NCBI GenBank assembly: GCA_910577255.1
Contig: CAJTMH010000003.1
Coordinates: 421,592-485,591, forward strand
Source of the DNA: an uncultured Duncaniella sp.
GTDB lineage: Bacteria > Bacteroidota > Bacteroidia > Bacteroidales > Muribaculaceae
DNA: 64,000 bases
Reading direction: 5' to 3'
This document shows positions 52,328 through 59,814 of the stretch, in pieces. How positions within the stretch are numbered: the first letter of the stretch is position 1; every line of letters starts with the position of its first letter. The position numbers were made by a program, and so were the translations under genes. The notes under the pieces were generated by a model. It was not told where the DNA came from. It made no database searches and saw nothing but the letters and a program-made list of their open reading frames with translations.

Positions 52328-52978
52328 TCAGTCAAGGACGATTTTCCCGAAGCATTCCGGGCAGTTAAAGTCGGGCTTTGCCGATGATATGGGCGCCCAG
52401 CTCAGGAAGTGGGGTTGGGATGTGCCAGAGGCGCACTTGCAGAAGTTGCCTTTGAGGGTGATGGGCTCACCGGCATATTTTATGCCGATAAGATCGAGCG
52501 GTATGGCTGCAAGCAGGTCCCATGTGAACAGACCCTCAATCTCCTCAAATGGTCTGCGTCCGCATGAGGGGAGTACTGATATGCGTGCTATCTCCGCGTC
52601 GTTCAGTGGTTGCGGAGCTTCCCCCTCGGCATGGCGTGATGCTGAGATGGTGCCGATGCAATTGAAATCAAAATTCCAGTAGGATTCTTTGCCGGGAGCT
52701 TCGAGGTAAAGCAGCACACATGAGTCCTCATGCACAGGCGAATTATTGTGGTAGTTGGCAGCCCGGAGATAGTTGCACCTTACAAAAAAATTCACATATA
52801 GATAATTGTCTGAATGTGCTATTGTGAAGGTGGTCAGCGGATGATAGGGATATTCATCCTTCCAGTTCAGCTGCTCTATAGTGTGGCGTTCGCCCGATGT
52901 CTCAAGTCGGTTGAAAATCGAGTCGGTGTTAAGGAAATCGAGGTCGGAGATATAGGGTACGTGAAGAGTCTTTTCCAT
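52328..52978 (-). CDS. Carbohydrate-binding family 9-like protein
   Basis: 216 residues with the layout of the CBM9-like proteins common in Bacteroidetes. It has no signal peptide. Characteristic parts are TTFTIAHSDNYLYVNFFVR, ESYWNFDFNCIGTI and the C-terminal FLSWAPISSAKPDFNCPE. These proteins are taken to bind sugars, but many family members are uncharacterised. Its stop faces ddh, and the leftward LysE gene ends 27 bp upstream of its ATG, so the two may be cotranscribed. Confidence 0.8.
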   Translation of the reverse strand: MEKTLHVPYISDLDFLNTDSIFNRLETSGERHTIEQLNWKDEYPYHPLTTFTIAHSDNYLYVNFFVRCNYLRAANYHNNSPVHEDSCVLLYLEAPGKESYWNFDFNCIGTISASRHAEGEAPQPLNDAEIARISVLPSCGRRPFEEIEGLFTWDLLAAIPLDLIGIKYAGEPITLKGNFCKCASGTSQPHFLSWAPISSAKPDFNCPECFGKIVLD

Positions 52979-53005
52979 TTCGCGGAGTGAAGTAGGGAAA
53001 GGGGG

Positions 53006-53632
53006 TTAGTGATTGAAAAACAGTTCTTTTAGCCCTGTGATGAAGCCAATGGCACCCATCACGAGGATTATCGTGGCAAGCACGCGGTTGAGCAGCCACA
53101 TCGAGCGTATATTGAAATGGTTGCGCACCTTGTTGACAAAATATGTGACGAGGAACCACCACAACACGGCTCCTCCGAATATCGCGATATAGCCCGCTAC
53201 GTAATGATAGGCTTGGAATTCGGGGGCAAGGAAGCTGAACCGGGCAAAAAGGCCTATTATGAAGAATAGAATCAGAGGATTGGAGAACGTGAAGAGAAAT
53301 CCTGTTGCGAAATCTTTCCAGTAGCTTGTGGGCTGCATGGTGGTTGGCTGCAGTGCCCTCGATGGATTTGCTCCGAAAAGATAGGCGGCGTAGACTATTA
53401 GCACCACGGAGCCGATAACCTGCAGTACGCTTTGGTTCGACTCTATGAAGTCGGTCACAAACGAGAGTCCCAGGCCGGTGAGCAGGCAGTAAATCAGGTC
53501 GCTCACTCCCGCACCGACTCCGGTGAAGAAGGCTGGCCAGCGTCCGCGGTTGAGTGTACGCTGGATACATAACATCCCTATCGGACCCATTGGGGCCGAC
53601 ACAAGGATTCCGATAAGGATTCCCCTGAACAT
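53006..53632 (-). CDS. LysE family amino-acid exporter
   Basis: 208 residues and six hydrophobic segments. The N-terminus MFRGILIGILVSAPMGPIGM has the PxGP-type LysE/RhtB motif. I chose the ATG at 53632 because the promoter at 53660-53690 leaves a leader of about 20 nt; an in-frame ATG at 53719 is upstream of that promoter. The substrate (basic or small neutral amino acid) cannot be determined. It may be cotranscribed with the CBM9-like gene. Confidence 0.87.
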   Translation of the reverse strand: MFRGILIGILVSAPMGPIGMLCIQRTLNRGRWPAFFTGVGAGVSDLIYCLLTGLGLSFVTDFIESNQSVLQVIGSVVLIVYAAYLFGANPSRALQPTTMQPTSYWKDFATGFLFTFSNPLILFFIIGLFARFSFLAPEFQAYHYVAGYIAIFGGAVLWWFLVTYFVNKVRNHFNIRSMWLLNRVLATIILVMGAIGFITGLKELFFNH

Positions 53633-53659
53633 TATGACGGGCAGATGTATCACAATCTG

Positions 53660-53690
53660 CAAAGTTACAAAAACACTTTGATGGGGCAAA
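53660..53690 (-). promoter_or_regulatory. Promoter of the LysE gene
   Basis: The minus strand has TTTG (53690-53687), 19 bp, TAACTTTG (53667-53660). It decides the start of the LysE gene. Confidence 0.8.
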
Positions 53691-53712
53691 ATAAAAAAAT
53701 GCAAAAATCCCA

Positions 53713-53744
53713 TTTGCACATCACGGAAATAATTCCTACCTTTG
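53713..53744 (+). promoter_or_regulatory. Promoter of tRNA-Arg
   Basis: TTTG (53713-53716), 20 bp, TACCTTTG (53737-53744), about 75 bp upstream of the tRNA. Confidence 0.75.
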
Positions 53745-53818
53745 CAGCTGTAAAAGCGATTGAAGCTCCGGCTTGCGCTTTTTCATGACGTTTTCCTGTG
53801 CACGATAGCACCGAGGAT

Positions 53819-53895
53819 GGTCCGGTAGCTCAGCTGGATAGAGCATCTGCCTTCTAAGCAGACGGTCATGCGTTCGAGTCGCATCCGGATCACCA
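53819..53895 (+). tRNA. tRNA-Arg (anticodon UCU)
   Basis: A full cloverleaf can be drawn: acceptor GGTCCGG with CCGGATC, D-arm GCTC/GAGC, anticodon stem TCTGC/GCAGA with loop CTTCTAA, and T-arm ATGCG/CGCAT with TTCGAGT. The anticodon UCU reads AGA/AGG arginine codons. CCA is encoded (53893-53895). A toxin-antitoxin pair follows 68 bp downstream. Confidence 0.97.
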
Positions 53896-53963
53896 AGAAA
53901 AACCTGTGAAGGCGATGAAGAAATTCAACGCCTTCATTTGTTTTAAATGAATAATATTGTTTT

Positions 53964-54275
53964 ATGAAAACTGCCACGAAAGTTTACATACGAAAAATAG
54001 CTGAATATTTTAAAGGTCAACCTATAATGAGGGCCTGGTTATTCGGGTCGTATTCTCGTGGCGAGGAAACGATTGATAGCGATATTGATATCCTGGTAGA
54101 CTACGACAAAACTTCAAGATTATCCTTACTCAAAATTTGTGGCATGATGACAGATTTGGAGGATATATTAGGGAAAAAAGTTGATTTGGTCGAAAATGGC
54201 AGATTAAAAGATTTCGCGGTTTCATCGGTGAATAGTGATAAGATTTTGATTTATGAGAGAGCCAATCAGAGATAA
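53964..54275 (+). CDS. mntA: MntA-like nucleotidyltransferase (type VII antitoxin)
   Basis: 103-residue minimal nucleotidyltransferase. The catalytic motif GSYSRGEETIDSDIDILVD (GSxxRG with DxD) is complete near residues 28-46. In characterised MntA-HepT systems the enzyme AMPylates the HepT toxin and so neutralises it. Its last 23 bp overlap the hepT-like gene in another frame, which is typical of this pair. The DNA is AT-richer than the flanking core genes. Confidence 0.87.
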   Translation: MKTATKVYIRKIAEYFKGQPIMRAWLFGSYSRGEETIDSDIDILVDYDKTSRLSLLKICGMMTDLEDILGKKVDLVENGRLKDFAVSSVNSDKILIYERANQR

Positions 54276-54594
54276 AGAAAGACTCTTGCATATAGATGAT
54301 GCAATCAGCAAACTTATTCATGGAACTGCTGAGAATCTTGATGATATCAAGGAGGGCTCTCTTGAGTATTTCGGAATAGTTAAACTTATTGAAATTATCG
54401 GAGAGGCTGTGTATAAGCTTACTCCTGAATTTAAAAACACCCATGCTGAAACTCCTTGGCGGCAGATTGAAAGGATGCGTCATGTTTTAGTGCATGGATA
54501 CTACACTGTGGGATATGATTTTATTAAAGAAGTTGTAGAAACTGATATTCCGATACTGAAAAATCAAATAGACCGCTATCTTTGTGAACAATAG
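54253..54594 (+). CDS. hepT: HepT-like HEPN toxin (type VII)
   Basis: 113 residues, all helical, of the DUF86/HepT family. The HEPN ribonuclease motif is RHVLVHGY (RX4-6H), followed by the tyrosine region AMPylated by MntA in known systems. Together with the overlapping nucleotidyltransferase it is a type VII toxin-antitoxin module. HEPN toxins cleave RNA, often tRNA; its place next to tRNA-Arg may be only an insertion preference. Confidence 0.87.
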   Translation: MREPIRDKERLLHIDDAISKLIHGTAENLDDIKEGSLEYFGIVKLIEIIGEAVYKLTPEFKNTHAETPWRQIERMRHVLVHGYYTVGYDFIKEVVETDIPILKNQIDRYLCEQ

Positions 54595-54738
54595 CGGGAT
54601 GCAAACGGGCGTTTGAGTAGATCCCTTTTTAGGTTAATATCGTGCTTCCACCTTGTCGTTTACAAGTTTTGGAGGGTTTGTTGTGGCTGATTATCATTTT
54701 TTGACTTTTGTGGTGAGGGTGGTTTGGTGGAGAAGTAT

Positions 54739-54746
54739 TAATTTTG
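54739..54746 (+). promoter_or_regulatory. -7 box of the MFS gene
   Basis: TAATTTTG fits TAnnTTTG and lies 24 bp before the ATG at 54771. An earlier in-frame ATG at 54744 would fall inside it. No clear -33 element. Confidence 0.5.
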
Positions 54747-54770
54747 CAGGCATTTTTAATAATTGGATTT

Positions 54771-55922
54771 ATGAAACGTGGTTTGGTGGCTTTGGCCATA
54801 GGTACATTTGCTCTTGGTATAGCCGAGTTCGGCATGATGGGGATATTGGGAGATGTAGCTGATGGAGTAGGGGTTAGCATCACAGAGGCCGGGCATCTCA
54901 TATCGGCCTATTCACTTGGAGTGGCCATCGGCGCTCCGCTGCTGATTGCTTTGCGACGTATGTCCCTCAAGACCTTGATGCTTTTGCTCAGCGCGGTGAT
55001 TTTCGTGGGCAATCTGGCGGCGTCGTTGTCGCCGGGTTACTATATGTTACTGTGCGCACGTTTTATCTCCGGTTTGCCTCACGGTGCGTTTTTCGGAGCC
55101 GGTGCCATTGTATGCTCGCGTTTGGCTGCCAAGGGTCAAGGGGCCCAGGCTGTAGCCGTGATGGTAGGCGGTATGACGGTGGCAAATCTTGTGGGGGTGC
55201 CGATGGCCACATTCTTCAGCAACCTGTTCAACTGGCGTGTGGCGTTCATGGGGGTGGCGGCAGTGGGCCTGACAGCCTACGTCTGTCTACGTATGTGGCT
55301 CCCTTATCTTGCTCCGCTCCCCGACAGCGGTCTTAAAGGCCAGTTCCGATTTCTTCGCAATCCGGCTCCATGGCTTATATATGGAGGGGTGTTTTTCGGC
55401 CAGGCGAGTGTGTACTGTTGGTTCAGCTATGTGGATCCCATAATGACACAGGTGACGCATTTCTCGGCGGCAAGCATGACGTGGGTGATGGTGATTGCCG
55501 GTGCCGGGATGGTGTGTGGCAATGCGTTGGCCGGTAAACTGGCCGACCGTTACAGCGCATCGATGGTCACCGGACTCATAGCCGCGGCTCTTGTGGTCAT
55601 AATGCCGGCCCTTTATTTCTGCGCTCCGTTTAAGGTGCCGTCGCTTGTGCTAATGTTTGTGGCCACAGCAGGACTTTTCGGTGTCGGAGGACCGTTGCAG
55701 TATCTGATAGTGAGGTTTGCCAAGGGTGGTGAGATGCTTGGTGGGGCCGGCATACAGATTGCGTTCAACGTGTCAAACGCTATGTCGGCAGCGCTTGGCG
55801 GCCTTGCCATACATGAGGGGTTTGGATTGGCCTCTCCTGCGCTTATCGGTGTGCCTTTTGCGGCTGTCGGAGCCGTGATGCTTTTTATCCTCTACCGCAA
55901 TCATGACCGTGTGCGTTCCTGA
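54771..55922 (+). CDS. MFS transporter, AraJ/drug-efflux type
   Basis: 383 residues, twelve hydrophobic segments. The start MKRGLVALAIGTFALGIAEF matches sugar-efflux/AraJ-type DHA1 transporters, whose N-terminus reads ALxxGTFxLGxxEF. The first half has ARFISGLPHGAFFGAGA. Likely exports a small molecule; the substrate is unknown. The 3' end overlaps the convergent gene at 55885-56406 by 38 bp. Confidence 0.87.
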   Translation: MKRGLVALAIGTFALGIAEFGMMGILGDVADGVGVSITEAGHLISAYSLGVAIGAPLLIALRRMSLKTLMLLLSAVIFVGNLAASLSPGYYMLLCARFISGLPHGAFFGAGAIVCSRLAAKGQGAQAVAVMVGGMTVANLVGVPMATFFSNLFNWRVAFMGVAAVGLTAYVCLRMWLPYLAPLPDSGLKGQFRFLRNPAPWLIYGGVFFGQASVYCWFSYVDPIMTQVTHFSAASMTWVMVIAGAGMVCGNALAGKLADRYSASMVTGLIAAALVVIMPALYFCAPFKVPSLVLMFVATAGLFGVGGPLQYLIVRFAKGGEMLGGAGIQIAFNVSNAMSAALGGLAIHEGFGLASPALIGVPFAAVGAVMLFILYRNHDRVRS

Positions 55923-56406
55923 CCGTGGCTTTTGCCTTGCGTCGGAGTTCGCGTTGACGTTCCTGTTCCATCATGCGACGCATGCGTCGGTTGAGTAGCG
56001 GAGCCGGTTCCGGCGCCGTATCGCGGTCGTATAATTCAATATTGTCAAGGATGGGAATGGTGCAGTGCTCAGGTGAAAGCGCGGATGGAGTGGCCTGGTG
56101 TTTGCGGGATTCAATGGTTCGTTTTACCGCTCTTTGGCGAGCGCGGGCCGAGCGGTCGATGGCGCGGTCGATTTCGGGCTTCAGAAGCAGGAATATGGTT
56201 TGAAGAAAGTTGTCGGTGTTGGCTGATGGGAGAGTGCGGTCGGTAAGATAGGAGTCTATCATGACCATGGCTTTGGAATAAAGATGCTCGTTTCCGGTTG
56301 CGGTGAGAGCGGTTCCGATGCGGTTGTGGAGGTCGTTGTAGACTTTGTCGGATACGTCACGGCGGATGCGTGTGTTTTTCTTTGATACTGATGAAGTGGC
56401 GGTCAT
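55885..56406 (-). CDS. Hypothetical basic protein, 173 aa
   Basis: Not recognised. No signal peptide or membrane segment. The N-terminal half (about 15-85) is predicted helical (VYNDLHNRIGTALTATG). The C-terminal half is strongly basic and repetitive in Arg (RSARARQRAVKRTIESRKH and RRMRRMMEQERQRELRRK), which suggests nucleic-acid binding or a coiled coil. A TAACTTTG box at 56451-56444 is a plausible promoter. Coding is supported by the promoter and intact frame, but the overlap with the MFS gene is unusual. Confidence 0.6.
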   Translation of the reverse strand: MTATSSVSKKNTRIRRDVSDKVYNDLHNRIGTALTATGNEHLYSKAMVMIDSYLTDRTLPSANTDNFLQTIFLLLKPEIDRAIDRSARARQRAVKRTIESRKHQATPSALSPEHCTIPILDNIELYDRDTAPEPAPLLNRRMRRMMEQERQRELRRKAKATVRNAHGHDCGRG

Positions 56407-56511
56407 ATTGCTGAAATGTTATGAAGTGAGTGATCTGTTTCTGCAAAGTTACTGCCATACACAGGCTGAAAAGGTGCGATAATGTCGCGACGTTTCTATA
56501 AATTTATGAAA

Positions 56512-56556
56512 AAACAGAATGGGCTGATCACTTGGAGTGGTCAGCCCATTCTGTTT
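56512..56556 (-). terminator. Terminator of groES-groEL
   Basis: AAACAGAATGGGCTGA (56512-56527) pairs perfectly with TCAGCCCATTCTGTTT (56541-56556). On the minus strand the stem is followed by more T's from the A-run at 56509-56514. Confidence 0.9.
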
Positions 56557-56595
56557 CTTATGTTCTATCGGCCGTTTTGGCCGGAGGGTGCATTA

Positions 56596-58233
56596 TTACA
56601 TCATGCCGCCCATGCCACCCATGCCGGGTGCGGGCATGGCAGGTGCGGGGTTCTCTTCCTTCTTGTCGGCGATTACGCATGAAGTGGTGAGGAACATGCC
56701 TGCGATTGAAGCGGCGTTTTCAAGAGCCACGCGTGTCACCTTGGCAGGGTCGATGACACCTGCGGCGAGGAGGTTCTCGTAAGTGTCGGTGCGGGCGTTG
56801 TAGCCATAGTCGGCATTGCCTTCTTTGACCTTCTGTACCACAACGGCACCTTCTTCGCCTGCGTTTGCTACGATCTGACGGAGGGGTTCTTCGATGGCGC
56901 GGAGCACGATGTTGATACCGGTGGTCTCGTCGTCGTTTGCACCCTTGAGGTCCTCAAGCAGCTTCACGCAGCGGATGTAGGCCACGCCGCCGCCGGGGAC
57001 GATACCTTCTGCGATGGCTGCGCGGGTTGCGCTGAGAGCGTCGTCCACGCGGTCCTTCTTCTCCTTCATTTCCACCTCGCTGGGTGCGCCGATGTGGAGC
57101 ACAGCCACGCCGCCGGCGAGTTTGGCGAGACGTTCCTGAAGTTTCTCGCGGTCATAGTCGCTGGTGGTCTGCTCGATCTGAGTCTTTATCTGGGCCACGC
57201 GTGCGGCGATGGCGTCCTTGTTGCCTGCGCCGTTGACGATAGTGGTGCTCTCCTTGTTGACGGTGATCTTCTCGGCACGTCCGAGCATGTCAACTGTAGC
57301 TGTGGCGAGCTGCATTCCCTTCTCTTCGGAGATTACGGTGCCTCCGGTGAGCACTGCGATGTCCTCGAGCATCTCTTTGCGGCGGTCACCGAAGCCGGGT
57401 GCTTTCACTGCGCAAACCTTGAGAGAGCCACGTAGGCGGTTGACTACGAGGGTGGCCAGGGCTTCCTGGTCGACATCTTCGGAGATGATGAGGAGGCCAC
57501 GTCCGCTCTGAGCGGTGGCTTCGAGCACGGGGAGAATATCCTTGATGTTTGAAATCTTCTTGTCGTAGATGAGGATGTAGGGGTTCTCCATCACGCATTC
57601 CATCTTCTCAGTGTTGGTGACGAAGTAGGGAGAGATGTAGCCACGGTCGAACTGCATGCCTTCCACGATGTCAACGGTGGTTTCTGTGCCTTTAGCTTCG
57701 TCGACTGTGATGACGCCTTCCTTTTTAACTTTCTTCATGGCTTCGGCGATGAGACGGCCGATAGCCTCGTCGTTGTTGGCTGATATGCGGGCCACGTCCT
57801 CGATTTTCTTGAAGTCGTCGCCTACCTCCTGGCTCTGTGCCTTGATGCCGTCAACCACGATTGACACTGCACGGTCGATACCACGCTTGAGGTCCATGGG
57901 GTTGGCTCCTGCTGCGACATTTTTGAGGCCGACGTTGATGATGGCCTGTGCGAGCACGGTGGCTGTGGTTGTGCCGTCGCCTGCGTCATCGCCGGTCTTG
58001 GAGGCAACCTCCTTAACGAGCTGGGCGCCCATGTTCTGGAAGGGATCCTCGAGTTCGATTTCGCGGGCTACGCTCACACCGTCTTTAGTGATGTGGGGTG
58101 CGCCGAATTTCTTCTCGATGATCACATTGCGGCCTTTGGGGCCGAGTGTCACTTTTACTGCGTCGGCGAGAGCGTCGACACCTTTTTTGAGCTCTTCGCG
58201 AGCCTTTATGTCAAATTTTATTTCTTTTGCCAT
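56596..58233 (-). CDS. groEL: 60-kDa chaperonin GroEL
   Basis: Tetradecameric folding chamber, 545 residues. The sequence AKEIKFDIKAREELKKGVDA at the start, the ATP loop GDDAGDGTTTATVLA and the C-terminal GGMGGMM tail are diagnostic. It is the second gene of the groES-groEL operon (54-bp gap) and ends at a strong terminator. No anomaly. Confidence 0.98.
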   Translation of the reverse strand: MAKEIKFDIKAREELKKGVDALADAVKVTLGPKGRNVIIEKKFGAPHITKDGVSVAREIELEDPFQNMGAQLVKEVASKTGDDAGDGTTTATVLAQAIINVGLKNVAAGANPMDLKRGIDRAVSIVVDGIKAQSQEVGDDFKKIEDVARISANNDEAIGRLIAEAMKKVKKEGVITVDEAKGTETTVDIVEGMQFDRGYISPYFVTNTEKMECVMENPYILIYDKKISNIKDILPVLEATAQSGRGLLIISEDVDQEALATLVVNRLRGSLKVCAVKAPGFGDRRKEMLEDIAVLTGGTVISEEKGMQLATATVDMLGRAEKITVNKESTTIVNGAGNKDAIAARVAQIKTQIEQTTSDYDREKLQERLAKLAGGVAVLHIGAPSEVEMKEKKDRVDDALSATRAAIAEGIVPGGGVAYIRCVKLLEDLKGANDDETTGINIVLRAIEEPLRQIVANAGEEGAVVVQKVKEGNADYGYNARTDTYENLLAAGVIDPAKVTRVALENAASIAGMFLTTSCVIADKKEENPAPAMPAPGMGGMGGMM

Positions 58234-58287
58234 GGTTAAATTGCTGTTTAGTTGCTGGTTGCGGAAATTGGATTGTCCTGATTTCTA

Positions 58288-58563
58288 TTATTTCTCAAGG
58301 ATGGCGAGCACGTCGCTCTGGCGCATGATGAGATACTTTTCGCCGTCGAGATCAAACTCGCTGCCGGCGTATTTGCCGAAAAGTACCTGGTCGCCAACCT
58401 TAACTACCATTTCTTCGTCCTTGGTGCCGTTGCCGGTGGCCACGACTGTGCCTTTCAACGGTTTTTCCTTTGCTGAATCAGGAATGATGATACCTGCGGC
58501 GGTAACCTCCTCAGCCGGGGTGGGGCTGATTAACACTCTGTCAGCTAATGGTTTAATATTCAT
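58288..58563 (-). CDS. groES: 10-kDa co-chaperonin GroES
   Basis: 91 residues, heptameric lid of GroEL. MNIKPLADRVLISPTPAEE and the mobile-loop and C-terminal features (KVGDQVLFGKYAG, YLIMRQSDVLAI) are typical. First gene of the operon. No TAnnTTTG promoter is seen; a palindrome and a -24/-12-like sequence lie upstream. Confidence 0.97.
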   Translation of the reverse strand: MNIKPLADRVLISPTPAEEVTAAGIIIPDSAKEKPLKGTVVATGNGTKDEEMVVKVGDQVLFGKYAGSEFDLDGEKYLIMRQSDVLAILEK

Positions 58564-58660
58564 AGTTGTAAATATTAAAATGTTATATGTTATATTGATG
58601 ATTTATAATTCTTAAGGTGCGATTATAACTGTAATCAAGTTTTCGTCGATTTAAGATACT

Positions 58661-58675
58661 GCATATATTATGCCA
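58661..58675 (-). promoter_or_regulatory. Candidate sigma-54-type (-24/-12) promoter of groESL
   Basis: The minus strand reads TGGCATAATATATGC. The GG and GC doublets are exactly 10 bp apart and TGGCA is intact, but the -12 half is TATGC rather than TTTGC. Start would be near 58649, giving a leader of about 86 nt. Confidence 0.4.
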
Positions 58676-58685
58676 TAGGCTAACC

Positions 58686-58705
58686 TTGTCAGTCGCGACT
58701 GACAA
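58686..58705. promoter_or_regulatory. Perfect 20-bp palindrome upstream of groESL
   Basis: TTGTCAGTCGCGACTGACAA is its own reverse complement. It sits 10 bp upstream of the -24-like element, with an extra TGACA at 58707-58711. It is probably an operator. The half site TTGTCA recurs upstream of clpB (15822-15817). Confidence 0.7.
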
Positions 58706-58769
58706 AATGACAATATTTAAACGCTGAGGGGAGGTCAATGGTTCGTGATGCCCGACATGTTGGCAGATG

Positions 58770-59486
58770 TCAGTGCATGAGGCCGTCGGCTATAGCCTGC
58801 CGTGACTGGTCCATCAGTTTCGCGAGGTCATGGCCGTCGGCTTCGGGATGGATAGGCTTGTGGATGGTGAGGCGTATGTGGCCCGGCACCGGGAGCCGCT
58901 TGAAGCGTGGAAGTACGTCGAAAGCGCCGTCGATGGTCAGCGGCACTACCGGCAGGCTGAACTCCACGGCAAGTCTGTAGGCTCCGCGTTTGAACTGGCG
59001 CATATTGCCGTCCCATGACCTGGCACCCTCGGGGAATACCACCAGCGACATCCCGCCACTGAGAAGCTTCTCGGCCTCCTGCATGGTGCGGCGCGTGGCG
59101 CTTGCCGACGAGTTGTCGACAAATATCTGGTGGGCCCAACGGCATGCCCATCCCACGAATGGGATCTTGCGCAGACTCTGTTTCATCATCCACCTGAAGT
59201 TGTGGCCCAGATAGCCGTAGACGGTAAATATGTCGTAGGCGCCTTGGTGATTGGCCACGAATACGTAGGATGTGGATGGATCGATGTTCTCACGTCCTCT
59301 CACTGTCACCTTGACGAAGGCCAGCCAGCAGAATATCCTTGCCCATATCACTTCGGGATAGTAGCCCCACCATCTGCCGCCACCGAGGGCTGAGCCGATT
59401 ACTGTCATCACGGCTGTGACTATGGTTGCCACGATGATGAGGGGACACATTATTAATATCTGGTAGATGCGGTAGAGGACTATCAT
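58770..59486 (-). CDS. 1-acyl-sn-glycerol-3-phosphate acyltransferase (PlsC-like)
   Basis: Membrane enzyme that acylates lysophosphatidic acid in phospholipid synthesis. 238 residues, with N-terminal hydrophobic segments (about 5-28). The catalytic motif NHQGAYD (NHxxxxD) lies near residue 78, and FPEGARSWDG is the substrate-binding motif. Related PlsC-like proteins can act on ornithine lipids, but the motifs suit the general family. Monocistronic, 206 bp from groES and divergent from frdC. Confidence 0.92.
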   Translation of the reverse strand: MIVLYRIYQILIMCPLIIVATIVTAVMTVIGSALGGGRWWGYYPEVIWARIFCWLAFVKVTVRGRENIDPSTSYVFVANHQGAYDIFTVYGYLGHNFRWMMKQSLRKIPFVGWACRWAHQIFVDNSSASATRRTMQEAEKLLSGGMSLVVFPEGARSWDGNMRQFKRGAYRLAVEFSLPVVPLTIDGAFDVLPRFKRLPVPGHIRLTIHKPIHPEADGHDLAKLMDQSRQAIADGLMH

Positions 59487-59674
59487 GATTCGTGAGGATG
59501 ATTTTTTTTCGACTCACAAATTTAGTGATAAAAACTAACAACTACCAAATTTGCCGGGGAGTTTATCAATCTGCCGGGGAATAAAGTTTTGCCTCCGGGA
59601 GCGACGGCGGAAAAACGGCGGTAGGCGCCGTTTAACAAATTCTTAAATTAGTTAAAGAAATTTTTCTTTAATTC

Positions 59675-59705
59675 TTGTAAACCCCGATGATTTGCATTAC
59701 CTTTG
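59675..59705 (+). promoter_or_regulatory. Promoter of the frdCAB operon
   Basis: TTG (59675-59677), 20 bp, TACCTTTG (59698-59705). The leader is about 103 nt; I saw no recognisable RNA element in it. Confidence 0.75.
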
Positions 59706-59814
59706 CAGTAAATTAGACGGTCTATTTCATAATAGATAGGTACACCACAGCGCAACTACAATAGCATATAATTCAATCTATTTAAGTAATATTAATTTCA
59801 TTATCAGAACTACT

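Noticed and set aside
53633..53719. N-terminal extension of the LysE protein
   Set aside because: It spans the -7 and -33 boxes, and LysE family proteins begin at the MFRG site.
58564..58769. CIRCE/HrcA operator before groES
   Set aside because: The palindrome TTGTCAGTCG-CGACTGACAA does not match TTAGCACTC-N9-GAGTGCTAA.
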